From the NCBI GenBank assembly GCA_023394965.1, contig JAEWZX010000013.1, positions 124,001 through 188,000 on the forward strand: a stretch of DNA of 64,000 nucleotides. Reading direction: 5' to 3'. Position numbers and translations under genes: made by a program. The notes beneath the pieces were generated by a model. It was not told the origin of the DNA. It searched no databases and was given only the letters and a program-made list of their open reading frames with translations. The DNA comes from Pseudomonadota bacterium (GTDB lineage: Bacteria; Pseudomonadota; Alphaproteobacteria; Sphingomonadales; Sphingomonadaceae). How positions within the stretch are numbered: the first letter of the stretch is position 1; each line of letters opens with the position of its first letter. Positions 50,969-58,895 of the stretch are shown one piece after another.

Positions 50969-53155
50969 CTAGAAGTCGACCGAGACCGATCCGCGGAACG
51001 TGCGCGGGCGGCCCTGCAACAGGCGCGCGGTGTCGCCCGATCCGAAGGCACTGTAAGACGAGCTCCAGAATCGTTCGTCGGTCACATTGTCCACGCCGAA
51101 CCGTAGGGTGAGCGGCGCGCCGCCAGCCGCCAGCACATAGCGCGCACCCAGATCGAGCGTGGTCCAATCGTCCAGAGAGCTGGTGTTGGTCGCATTCGCC
51201 GCCTGCTCGCCAGTGTGGATGACCCGTCCGGTCAGGGTGAAGCCCGGCACGAAGGGCACGTCCCATTCGACATTGGCGTTGAGCGTGTAATCGGGCACGC
51301 CCAGCGCGTCGTTCCCCTCGTTCACGCCACCCGGTGTGCGCTTCAGTTCCGCATCGATCACCGATCCGCCGGCGATCAGGCGCAGGCCATCGGTCGGCTG
51401 CACGGTAAAGAACAGTTCGATGCCCCGATTGCGCTGCTCGCCATACCGGCCATAGCGCAGTTGGCCCGGTGCGTCCGGATCGCTGCCCAGATAGGTGCTG
51501 GGCTGTTCGATCGTAAACAGCGCCAGGCTCGCCTGTACCCGGTCGAAGCCGATCTTGCCGCCGACTTCATACTGCACGGAACGGGCGGGTGCCAGCAACT
51601 GGCCACCGTTTGTCACCGGCAGCTCGCCTGCCTCGGGATTATCCGGGTCGATACCTGTGAGGGGCGCACGCGAACCTGGCTGAAGCCCTTCGATACGATT
51701 GGCAAACAGCGAAACCTGTTCGGTCGGCTTCACCACCAGCCCGATGACGGGAGTGATCGCACTGCTGCTCAACCGCCCGGTAAAATCGCCATTCGCGACA
51801 TTGTAGCTCTTCTGCGTGATTTCCTGCAGTCGCAACCCGCCCGTCAACAGGATGCGATCATCCCAGAACCCGATAGTATCGGAGGCAAAGGCGCTCAGCT
51901 GCACCGACCGCGCTTTGGGATTGGGATCGTCCATATCACCACTGGCATAGGTGCTGACGGTGGGAAGCGGCGCGTCGACCGGATCGTAGAGATTGGTCGC
52001 GTAACCGGCACGGAAATCATAGGCGGTGCGGAATTCCTGCCAGCTGATATTCCCGCCGAAATTGATCTCATGAGTTACCGCTTCGCCCAACTTGACACGC
52101 AAGCCTGCTTCCACGGCTTCATTGTTGATGCGGGCCGGGATTATGGAAGAACTGATGGTGGCGGCACCGGTCGCAGCATCGGTGACGGTGATCCCGCCAT
52201 AGGTGCCTTCTTCGTTCCCATCCAGCGCGCCGGCAGTGACATAAAGCATGGCGTTGTCCGCCACATCATATTCGATCCGCGCCAGGCCGAAGATATCGCG
52301 CAGTTCGGTGCTTGCGAAGGACGGACCATAATTGAGAGCGGATTCTGGCACGTCGGGGATGATGCCGTTACCGATCACGACCTGCGGGCGCAGATGGTTC
52401 ACCTCGTAACGCTGATAGGCACCGTCCAGTGTGACCCGCAGATTGTCCGTCGTCCAGTCGAACGAAGCGCCGCCTACGATGGTACGGCGAAACTCGTCGT
52501 TCACTGCCACATCGCCGCTGCGAAAGGCGCCGTTGACGCGCACGCCGAACTGCCCGTTTGCGCCAAAGCGGCGGGCGACATCCGCGCTGCCGCCGAAATG
52601 GGCATCTGACAGGAAGCTCGCGGTCACCCGCGTCAGCGGGCTTTCACCGGCACGCTTCAATTGCAAGCTCACATTGCCACCGATCCCGGTACCACCCGGT
52701 GCCGCGCCATTGAGAAACGCATTGGCACCGTTCAGCACCTGCACACCCGAATACAGTTCGGGCGCGACCAACTGGCGCGGCGTGATACCGTAAAGCCCGT
52801 TCATCCCGATATCATCGCCATAAAGCGGGAAGCCGCGGATCACGAACTGTTCGGCCGCATTGCCAAAAGCGTAGGTCGTGCGGATAGAAGGATCGTTTTC
52901 CAGCACCTCGCCCAGCGTCAGCGGCTGCTGGTTCAGGATAAGGCTTTCATCGAACGTCCGCACGACGAATGGCACATCGAGTGCATCCTTGTCCCCTAGA
53001 ACGCCCAGTTCACCGCCCGCGATCACTTCGGTCTGGTTGGCCCGCTGGGCCGTGACGACGATAACCTCTTGCGATGTCTGGTCCTGCGCCTGCGCAGGCG
53101 CTGCCAGCGCCGCGGCAATGGCAAAGGCCGGAAGCGGGAGGTGGTGCAGTTTCAT
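50969..53155 (-). CDS. TonB-dependent siderophore receptor
   Basis: 728-residue receptor: signal peptide (1-23), TonB box region EVIVVTAQRANQTE and a plug with LTLGEVLENDPSIRTTYAFG and QFVIRGFPLYGDDIGMNGLY. The barrel ends in FRGSVSVDF. The plug motif belongs to the FhuA/FpvA/FhuE siderophore subfamily. AGGAA precedes ATG 53155. Upstream in the same direction, after 44 nt, lie a small membrane protein and a PepSY protein that share a Fur-like box, so control by iron is likely. The siderophore is not predictable; hydroxamate types are common in this group. Confidence 0.93.
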   Translation of the reverse strand: MKLHHLPLPAFAIAAALAAPAQAQDQTSQEVIVVTAQRANQTEVIAGGELGVLGDKDALDVPFVVRTFDESLILNQQPLTLGEVLENDPSIRTTYAFGNAAEQFVIRGFPLYGDDIGMNGLYGITPRQLVAPELYSGVQVLNGANAFLNGAAPGGTGIGGNVSLQLKRAGESPLTRVTASFLSDAHFGGSADVARRFGANGQFGVRVNGAFRSGDVAVNDEFRRTIVGGASFDWTTDNLRVTLDGAYQRYEVNHLRPQVVIGNGIIPDVPESALNYGPSFASTELRDIFGLARIEYDVADNAMLYVTAGALDGNEEGTYGGITVTDAATGAATISSSIIPARINNEAVEAGLRVKLGEAVTHEINFGGNISWQEFRTAYDFRAGYATNLYDPVDAPLPTVSTYASGDMDDPNPKARSVQLSAFASDTIGFWDDRILLTGGLRLQEITQKSYNVANGDFTGRLSSSAITPVIGLVVKPTEQVSLFANRIEGLQPGSRAPLTGIDPDNPEAGELPVTNGGQLLAPARSVQYEVGGKIGFDRVQASLALFTIEQPSTYLGSDPDAPGQLRYGRYGEQRNRGIELFFTVQPTDGLRLIAGGSVIDAELKRTPGGVNEGNDALGVPDYTLNANVEWDVPFVPGFTLTGRVIHTGEQAANATNTSSLDDWTTLDLGARYVLAAGGAPLTLRFGVDNVTDERFWSSSYSAFGSGDTARLLQGRPRTFRGSVSVDF

Positions 53156-53199
53156 TTCCTGATCTTTCTTGAAGGATAGTATTGATAAGTGCGGGGCAA

Positions 53200-53391
53200 T
53201 CAGCGGGATCTGCGCAGCAGACCCGCGATGAGAACGGCAGGGGCACTGCCAACCAGGATCCAGGCGGCGACATCGCGCAGGCCGTCCCCAGTGAGGCCGA
53301 GAACCAATCCCCCGATCGAGGCGAAGCCGATAGCGAGAGGCCAGCGAAAAATCGTGCCCGTGCTTTGCGGGTGAAGCGTACGATGATTCAT
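53200..53391 (-). CDS. Small membrane protein of the PepSY-receptor operon
   Basis: 63-residue protein with two hydrophobic segments (about 18-34 and 41-58) and a basic C-terminus (LLRRSR). Its ATG overlaps the stop of the PepSY gene by 4 nt (ATGA). The position between a PepSY protein and a siderophore receptor suggests a helper in iron release or in the membrane complex. No family is recognised. Confidence 0.7.
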   Translation of the reverse strand: MNHRTLHPQSTGTIFRWPLAIGFASIGGLVLGLTGDGLRDVAAWILVGSAPAVLIAGLLRRSR

Positions 53392-54545
53392 GCCCGCATT
53401 CCCTTGCGTGCGCCCTGGGCGATTTCTTCGATCCGGCGGTCTATTTCGCCGCCGCGGCGGCGCAGCCACAGAAACAGGCCGGTCCACAGCACCCAGATCG
53501 TCGCCAGCGTCAGCAGCGCCCACAGAACCTTGAGCGGCAACCCGCCATAATCGCCAAAATGCAGCGGTTTCGACATCATCAGCGCCTGGTTGATTACCGG
53601 CATGGTTCGCGCGTCGGTCAGCTCGCCCGTCTCCGCATCGACGAGCGCGGGGGTCAGCAGATGTTCGGTGACCGGGCGGTCCCCCTGGAAGAAAATCGCA
53701 TAATGATGGCCCGAACTCCACGATCCGCCGGGGAAGCCGATAAATTGCGGATGGCGGCCAGGCAGCGCGTCCTGCGCCGCAGCCATTGCTGCATCGAGGG
53801 ACCCATAGTCGCCCGGCGGCAAGGGCTCTGCATCGGAATAGGCTGCCGTCATCTCTGCGATCTCGCCATTGCGCCATGCATCGGTAAGCGGATCGGCAAA
53901 GGCGTTAATGGCACCGGTTGCACCGACGACCAGCGCCCAGACCAGGGTGACGATACCGATGAAATTATGCCGGTCCAGCCGCTTCACCCGCACGCTGCGC
54001 CGCGTGCGCAGCGTAGCGAACCGCAGCCGCCGCATGAACGGTGCATACAGAACGGTGCCCGATACCAACGCAACAAGGAAGCTGATGCCCATCATACCCA
54101 GAAAGAGCATTCCCGGCAGTCCCAGAAACATATCCGTATGCAGCTGCAACATGAAATCCAGCAGCGGATTGACAGGCGCGGGACCAAGTGCCTCACCCGT
54201 CGCCCGGTCTAGAAACTGGAGGTGCATTGCACTGCCCGGTGCATCCGGGGCAGGCCCGGTGGTCACGGTCAGCAGCGGGCTGTCCTGGCTGAACGCCATG
54301 AACAGCGGGACCTCGCCCGGTCGCTCTGCCAGCGCGCGCTCCAGCATCGCGTCGAGCGGCATGCCCCCTTCCGCCGAAGGTCCGCCGGCCAGCGAAGATT
54401 CGGTGTCGTAGCCCATGGCGGCATCGATCTCGTCATGGAAGATCAGCGGCAATCCCGTCACGCACAGCATCAGCAGGAACGCCGTGGCGATCAGGCTGCT
54501 CCATTTGTGGATCAAGTACCAAATTCGGATAGTGTTTCGACTCAC
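53388..54545 (-). CDS. PepSY-associated TM protein (iron-uptake type)
   Basis: 385-residue inner-membrane protein: TM1 (WSSLIATAFLLMLCVTGLPL), a periplasmic PepSY region with LHTDMFLG and DRHNFIGIV histidines, two central TM helices and a final TM pair. It belongs to the PepSY_TM family often found with siderophore receptors and thought to help reduce or release ferric iron. GTG 54545 is preferred: a TTG 36 nt upstream lies inside the Fur-like box. It is the first gene of the operon. Confidence 0.87.
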   Translation of the reverse strand: MSRNTIRIWYLIHKWSSLIATAFLLMLCVTGLPLIFHDEIDAAMGYDTESSLAGGPSAEGGMPLDAMLERALAERPGEVPLFMAFSQDSPLLTVTTGPAPDAPGSAMHLQFLDRATGEALGPAPVNPLLDFMLQLHTDMFLGLPGMLFLGMMGISFLVALVSGTVLYAPFMRRLRFATLRTRRSVRVKRLDRHNFIGIVTLVWALVVGATGAINAFADPLTDAWRNGEIAEMTAAYSDAEPLPPGDYGSLDAAMAAAQDALPGRHPQFIGFPGGSWSSGHHYAIFFQGDRPVTEHLLTPALVDAETGELTDARTMPVINQALMMSKPLHFGDYGGLPLKVLWALLTLATIWVLWTGLFLWLRRRGGEIDRRIEEIAQGARKGMRA

Positions 54546-54576
54546 GCCCTGCCCGTTAGGAGCTTGGACCTTGTCT

Positions 54577-54595
54577 GGCAATGATAATCACTCGC
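54577..54595 (-). promoter_or_regulatory. Fur box candidate
   Basis: The core ATGATAATCA (54581-54590) is identical to the centre of the 19-bp Fur consensus; about 14 of 19 positions match overall. It lies about 32-50 bp upstream of the PepSY GTG, where it would block RNA polymerase when iron is plentiful. Confidence 0.6.
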
Positions 54596-54908
54596 AATAT
54601 CATACCTGGTCGACTGCGTTGCCATTTTCCTACACGTCGGTCTGGCGCTATAAAGCGCTGCATGAGCTTCCCGCCCCCCTCTCCCTTGTCCGATTCAGAA
54701 GTAGCCTCGCCCGTAGATTTTTTTGCGTCTGGACAGTGGTCCATGTGGTCCACTTGTCATGAAACGGAGCCCGAAGCTGAACGAGCGACAGTCGATGGGC
54801 AGCAGGCGCTCAAACGGCCCCACACGGCCAGAAGCTTGCTCGCCTGATTTCAAACATTGGTCATCCCGTTAGGAGAAAGTTAACCATAGGAGGTAAATAC
54901 AGCGCGTA
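54596..54908. other. Gap without a recognised gene
   Basis: About 310 bp between the divergent PepSY operon and the extensin-like gene. It must hold the PepSY promoter on the left and the extensin-like promoter on the right. A 61-codon frame at 54662-54847 has no ribosome site and no recognisable family. AGGAGGT at 54888-54894 belongs to the next gene. Confidence 0.5.
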
Positions 54909-55580
54909 ATGCGACTGCAGCCCGCCCTTTCGATGCTTCTCCTCCTGGCGCTGGCGGGCTGCGGCGCAGTACCCAGTTCCAAACAGCCCAACGAAAGGGT
55001 CGCAAAGCAGGCCGGGTCCGTCCCGGTCGCGGTCGCACGCCCGGAAGCGCGCCAGTGCCACGCCGAACTGGGGCAAACAGGATCGCGCTTCGCGCCTTTG
55101 TCGGACAAATATTACGGGGCTGGCTGCTCGACCACGAACAGTGTCAGCATTCAGGGTATCGCCGGCGATCGCGGCGAATTCGCGGTTACCAATCTGAGCG
55201 CGGTTGCCTGCCCGCTCGCCAGCACTTTTGCAGGATGGGCGCGCTTTGGCGTGGACCGTGCAGCACGCCAGATCCTCGGCAGTCCGCTTCAGCGGATCGA
55301 AACCATGGGCAGCTATTCCTGCCGCAACGTTGCAGGGACCGGACGTCTCAGCGCCCATTCGCGCGCGGAAGCCATCGATGTCTCCGCATTCGTCCTGGCC
55401 GATGGGCGGCGTATTTCAGTGCTGTCAGGCTGGAACGCCTCCCGCGACGAGCGCGAATTCCTGAGGGTCGTGCACCAGAGCGCGTGCAAACGCTTCGGCA
55501 CCGTACTGGGGCCGGATTACAACAAGGCCCACCACGATCATTTCCATCTGGAACATGGCAGTGGCAGCTATTGCCGTTAG
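54909..55580 (+). CDS. Extensin-like lipoprotein with LAS-type metal motif
   Basis: 223-residue predicted lipoprotein with lipobox LAGC (Cys18). The C-terminal domain is of the extensin-like family and carries a complete zinc-site pattern of LAS-fold cell-wall peptidases: His150 and Asp157 in SAHSRAEAID, then HDHFHL with His211 and His213. Cysteines at about 50, 73, 101, 138, 193 and 222 could form disulfides. A role as a murein endo- or carboxypeptidase is therefore likely. A perfect AGGAGGT lies unusually far (14 nt) from ATG 54909. The stop overlaps the convergent regulator by 4 nt. Confidence 0.85.
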   Translation: MRLQPALSMLLLLALAGCGAVPSSKQPNERVAKQAGSVPVAVARPEARQCHAELGQTGSRFAPLSDKYYGAGCSTTNSVSIQGIAGDRGEFAVTNLSAVACPLASTFAGWARFGVDRAARQILGSPLQRIETMGSYSCRNVAGTGRLSAHSRAEAIDVSAFVLADGRRISVLSGWNASRDEREFLRVVHQSACKRFGTVLGPDYNKAHHDHFHLEHGSGSYCR

Positions 55581-56218
55581 GCCGCGTTCGCCCCCATGGT
55601 GGGATAGCTGTCGTCGCCAAGACGGGCTTCGAAAAACAGCCTGACAGCCTGGGCCAGGTGGTCGGCCTTCAACTTGGTCATCATGTTAGCGCGGTGGATT
55701 TCAACCGTGCGTGGGCTGATATGAAGCTGGCGAGCAATGACCTTGTTGCTGCACCCTTCAGTCAACCAGTCGAGCACCTGTCGCTCACGCGGGGAAAGAT
55801 TGGCGATCCTGGTACGGGCTTCGGCAATCTTGCGCCTCGCCGCCGCGTGATCGTCGGCCCCATTCGCAATTCGCGCAAGCGACTGGGATAGACGATCGGT
55901 ACGCAGGGGCACCTTCATATAATCGATCACACCGGCCTTGATCGCCTCAACAACCTGTGCCGGTCGCGGATCCTGCGAGGTCGCAATGACCGGAATCCAC
56001 AAGCCTTTGCGGGACAGCGCCTGCACGACATCGAGAACACTGCCGTCCACCGGGTCGTCATAAGCGAGGACTATTCCCGCATGGGGCGGTTGCTGCATCA
56101 GTTCAGGAAGGTTGGCGTAAATCTCGGAATGGAAGCCAAGGCCGTAAACCAGATGCGCCTGTTCCGCTCTACATCGGCTATTGCCGCCTACGATATGTAC
56201 CGTGTGTCTATCAGTCAT
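55577..56218 (-). CDS. LuxR/FixJ-type regulator with degenerate receiver
   Basis: 213-residue regulator. The C-terminal HTH (about 142-185) is a standard LuxR/FixJ helix-turn-helix: LSPRERQVLDWLTEGCSNKV and ISPRTVEIHRANMM. The N-terminal receiver keeps the fold and Lys102, but the acidic pair is replaced by Gly11-Gly12-Asn13, and the phospho-acceptor position aligns with Ala52 (VLAYDD). It is therefore unlikely to be phosphorylated in the normal way. No histidine kinase is adjacent. It lies downstream of the Anbu cluster on the same strand with its own promoter region. Confidence 0.87.
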   Translation of the reverse strand: MTDRHTVHIVGGNSRCRAEQAHLVYGLGFHSEIYANLPELMQQPPHAGIVLAYDDPVDGSVLDVVQALSRKGLWIPVIATSQDPRPAQVVEAIKAGVIDYMKVPLRTDRLSQSLARIANGADDHAAARRKIAEARTRIANLSPRERQVLDWLTEGCSNKVIARQLHISPRTVEIHRANMMTKLKADHLAQAVRLFFEARLGDDSYPTMGANAA

Positions 56219-56249
56219 GGCATCTGCCTGCGGGAGCCATGACTAATGG

Positions 56250-56318
56250 GTAAATCCGTAGATTTACGGGTCCGGATTATTACCGATTGCAACGCAGGTT
56301 GATCAGGTAATTTTACCT
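56250..56318 (-). promoter_or_regulatory. Two palindromes upstream of the LuxR-type gene
   Basis: GTAAATC-CGTA-GATTTAC (56250-56267) and AGGTAATTTTACCT (56305-56318). They lie 32 and 87 bp upstream of the regulator start and could be operators for autoregulation or for the Anbu operon end. The assignment is by position and symmetry only. Confidence 0.4.
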
Positions 56319-56350
56319 ATTCGCTACGCTGCGAGAATATGGCGGTTCAT

Positions 56351-57097
56351 CTAATCTTCTCTGTAGAAGCTGTAATCCGGCAGCGAATGGAATGCGTTTT
56401 TCAGCGCATCGCCCCAGCTCGACGAAATCGCCCGGAAATAAGGATCGTCATGTGTCACCCGGTGCTCGTGTTTCGCTTCGAAGCCATTGCGTTCAATGAC
56501 TTGCAGGTCCAGCGGCAAGCCGACCGACAGGTTCGCCTTCAGCGTGGAATCGAAACTGACCATCAGCAGCTTCACCGCATCTTCCAAACTCATTCCCGGG
56601 TCATAGCCACGAATGATTATGGGGCGACCGTACTTGGTCTCGCCAATCTGGAAGAACGGTGTGTCGCGGCTCGCTTCGATGAAGTTGCCTTCGGGATAGA
56701 CCATGAACAGGCGCGGTTCCATGCCGGCAATCTGGCCGGCGACAATGATGGATGCTGTAAACCGCCCCCTGCCCTTCAGGCCGTTTGCATCCTGCCGTTC
56801 GGCGATGATCATGCGGAGCAGCTTGCCGATTTCGGTCGCGACCTGAAACATCGTCGGTGATTTCAGGATAATGTTGTCCCGTTCGTCGGGTTCTTTCATC
56901 CGTTCTTCGAGTTGGCTGATCACTGCCTGCGTGCTGGCCAGATTACCAGCGGTCAATAACGTAATGATCCTCTCGCCCGGAACGTTCCAGGTGAACATCT
57001 TGCGGAACACAGAGATGTTGTCGACGCCGGAATTCGTGCGCGTGTCGCTCATCAGGACAAGTCCCTTGTCGAGCATCATGCCCACGCAATAAGTCAT
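56351..57097 (-). CDS. Anbu proteasome-like peptidase
   Basis: 248-residue protein of the Anbu (ancestral beta subunit) family, an N-terminal-nucleophile relative of the 20S proteasome and HslV. Thr2 would become the catalytic N-terminal residue after Met removal (MTYCVGM). The stretches SDTRTNSGVDNISVFRKMF and RGRFTASIIVAGQI are characteristic. It self-assembles in other species into open ring or lock-washer forms; the substrate is unknown. GAGGAAA precedes ATG 57097. It closes the four-gene cluster ATP-grasp / alpha-E / transglutaminase / Anbu, 22 nt after the transglutaminase stop. Confidence 0.93.
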   Translation of the reverse strand: MTYCVGMMLDKGLVLMSDTRTNSGVDNISVFRKMFTWNVPGERIITLLTAGNLASTQAVISQLEERMKEPDERDNIILKSPTMFQVATEIGKLLRMIIAERQDANGLKGRGRFTASIIVAGQIAGMEPRLFMVYPEGNFIEASRDTPFFQIGETKYGRPIIIRGYDPGMSLEDAVKLLMVSFDSTLKANLSVGLPLDLQVIERNGFEAKHEHRVTHDDPYFRAISSSWGDALKNAFHSLPDYSFYRED

Positions 57098-57119
57098 CAG
57101 AAATTTCCTCTCGGCAGTT

Positions 57120-57935
57120 CTACTGCTGCACCTGCTGCTGCTCTACCGACACATCGACTTCGAGCACTGTCGAAGTCGTACCGAAGCTGATGCCGGTCAC
57201 CGGGGCCGCATCGCGGTAATCCCGGCCCGTGGCAACCCTGACATATCGTTCGTCCGGGCTGATCCCGTTGGAAATGTCGAAGCCGACCCAGCCCAGCTTG
57301 TCGACATAGGCTTCCGCCCAGGCATGGCCGGCTTCCTGTTCCACACGGTCGTTCATCATCAGATAGCCGCTGACGTATCGCGCCGGAATGCCCAGCGAAC
57401 GGGCGATGCCGATGAAGATATGCGCATGGTCCTGGCACACGCCGTTGGCCGCAGCGAAAGCTTCTTCCGCGCTGGTGCGTGAATGGGTTGTCCCGGTCTT
57501 GTATTCCACCCGATCGAGAATGGTTGCCGACAGGCGATGCAACGCGTCGAGCCGCCCCTCCACCCGCGCATCCATGGTGCTGGCGAGCTTGCGCATGCCG
57601 GGGCCGGGATTGGTCTGCCCTGTCTGGGCCAGAAAGCTCCACAAAGGCAGGTGGCCGGCGTGGCGGCCGATAACGCCCGCATGATCGTGCGTGTCGACCC
57701 GGCCGTGGCAGGTAACCGTAACCTGCTGGGTGCCGGTTTCCACCGATACGAGGTTCACAGTGTTGTGATGCTGATCTTCGTAAGTCAGTTCGGGGTGGGC
57801 GTTCTCATACTCCATTTCCCATTCGAGGATCTCCTGACCCTGCGTCTGTTTGGGTGTCAGGCGGAGGCGCTGCAGCGCATGGACGACGGGAGTATCGAAA
57901 AGATAGCGGGTGGTATGGCGGATAGAGAGGCGCAT
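57120..57935 (-). CDS. Transglutaminase-like cysteine protease of the Anbu cluster
   Basis: 271-residue cytoplasmic protein. The N-terminal beta domain (LSIRHTTRYLFDTPVVHALQ) is followed by the transglutaminase core, with Cys167 in NGVCQDHAH, His204 in EAGHAWAEAY and Asp220 in GFDISNG. These form the catalytic triad. Bacterial members of this type are usually peptidases or amidases acting on isopeptide or gamma-glutamyl bonds. Its ATG overlaps the alpha-E stop by one base (TGATG). It may process a tag or peptide made by the ATP-grasp partner. Confidence 0.92.
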   Translation of the reverse strand: MRLSIRHTTRYLFDTPVVHALQRLRLTPKQTQGQEILEWEMEYENAHPELTYEDQHHNTVNLVSVETGTQQVTVTCHGRVDTHDHAGVIGRHAGHLPLWSFLAQTGQTNPGPGMRKLASTMDARVEGRLDALHRLSATILDRVEYKTGTTHSRTSAEEAFAAANGVCQDHAHIFIGIARSLGIPARYVSGYLMMNDRVEQEAGHAWAEAYVDKLGWVGFDISNGISPDERYVRVATGRDYRDAAPVTGISFGTTSTVLEVDVSVEQQQVQQ

Positions 57936-58879
57936 CAGGCAAGGAACCTGTAGTCTGTAGCGATCGCATTGCCGATCGCGGCGTTCGACGCCATGAAATC
58001 GACCAGAAACTCGTGCAGCCCCTGATCGAAGACGTCTTCTATGGTCAGATCCGTGATGTGAGTATCGGCTTCGCGCATCAGCGTATTGCTGTCACCTTCC
58101 TGGCCGTGCAACCGCGCAAGAGCGGCCAGATTTGCCCGCAGTTCTGAATGGCAGAACGCAAGGCTGCGCGGAAACGCATCGTCCAGTATCAGGAATTCGC
58201 AGATTCCCCGCGCATCGATCTGCCCCGCATTGAGCCAGCGATAGGCGCGATCGCCCGAAACCGAACGCAGCACCTGATCCCACTGCCCCGTATCGAGGCT
58301 CGACCCGACATAGGACAATGACGGGAGCAGCAGATAATATTTGATGTCGAGAATGCGCGCGATGCTGTCCCCACGCTCGATGAAAGTGCCCGCCTGTGCG
58401 AAATGATACCCTTCATTGCGCAGCATCGACCCTTCCATTGCCCCATGGGCGAGCGTGCCTGCACGGCGGATGGTGGCGACCGTTTCCAGCACGCGGTTTT
58501 CACCTACCGGTTTGGCCAGCTGGTCTTTTATTTCGAGCCAGGTTTCATTGATCGCTTCCCACAGTTCGCCACTGATGGCGTTACGGGCCTGACGGGCATT
58601 CTGCCGCACCTGCCCGAACATGGCGAGGATCGAGGAAGGATTGTCCTTGTCGCGCAGGATGTGGTTCCACGCCTGCATACCGGTATAGGTGGCGTGCTTG
58701 GCCTCGTAACCCGCCCGCTGACCGGCTGTGGAGATCACCGATCTCCATTCCTCTTCCGCTGTCACCAGATCGCGGGTGAGCGCCATGCGCAAACCGGCAT
58801 CGAGCAGGCGCGCCGTGTTTTCCGCCCGCTCGAGATAGCGGAACATCCAGAACAGGCCGTTGGCAGTGCGTCCTAGCAT
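57935..58879 (-). CDS. Alpha-E domain protein
   Basis: 314-residue all-helical alpha-E protein. It begins MLGRTANGLFWMFRYLERAE, the family signature, and has FIERGDSIARILDIKYYLLL and VLRSVSGDRAYRWL. These proteins occur almost only with circularly permuted ATP-grasp enzymes and transglutaminases. They are thought to act in the same peptide-forming or modifying system, but no activity is proven. It lies 16 nt after the ATP-grasp gene and overlaps the transglutaminase gene. Confidence 0.93.
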   Translation of the reverse strand: MLGRTANGLFWMFRYLERAENTARLLDAGLRMALTRDLVTAEEEWRSVISTAGQRAGYEAKHATYTGMQAWNHILRDKDNPSSILAMFGQVRQNARQARNAISGELWEAINETWLEIKDQLAKPVGENRVLETVATIRRAGTLAHGAMEGSMLRNEGYHFAQAGTFIERGDSIARILDIKYYLLLPSLSYVGSSLDTGQWDQVLRSVSGDRAYRWLNAGQIDARGICEFLILDDAFPRSLAFCHSELRANLAALARLHGQEGDSNTLMREADTHITDLTIEDVFDQGLHEFLVDFMASNAAIGNAIATDYRFLA

Positions 58880-58895
58880 GATGATACCCCGCGCA

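Noticed and set aside
54662..54847. 61-codon frame in the gap before the extensin-like gene
   Set aside because: No ribosome site, low-complexity Pro/Ser start, no recognisable protein. It cannot be excluded but is not supported.
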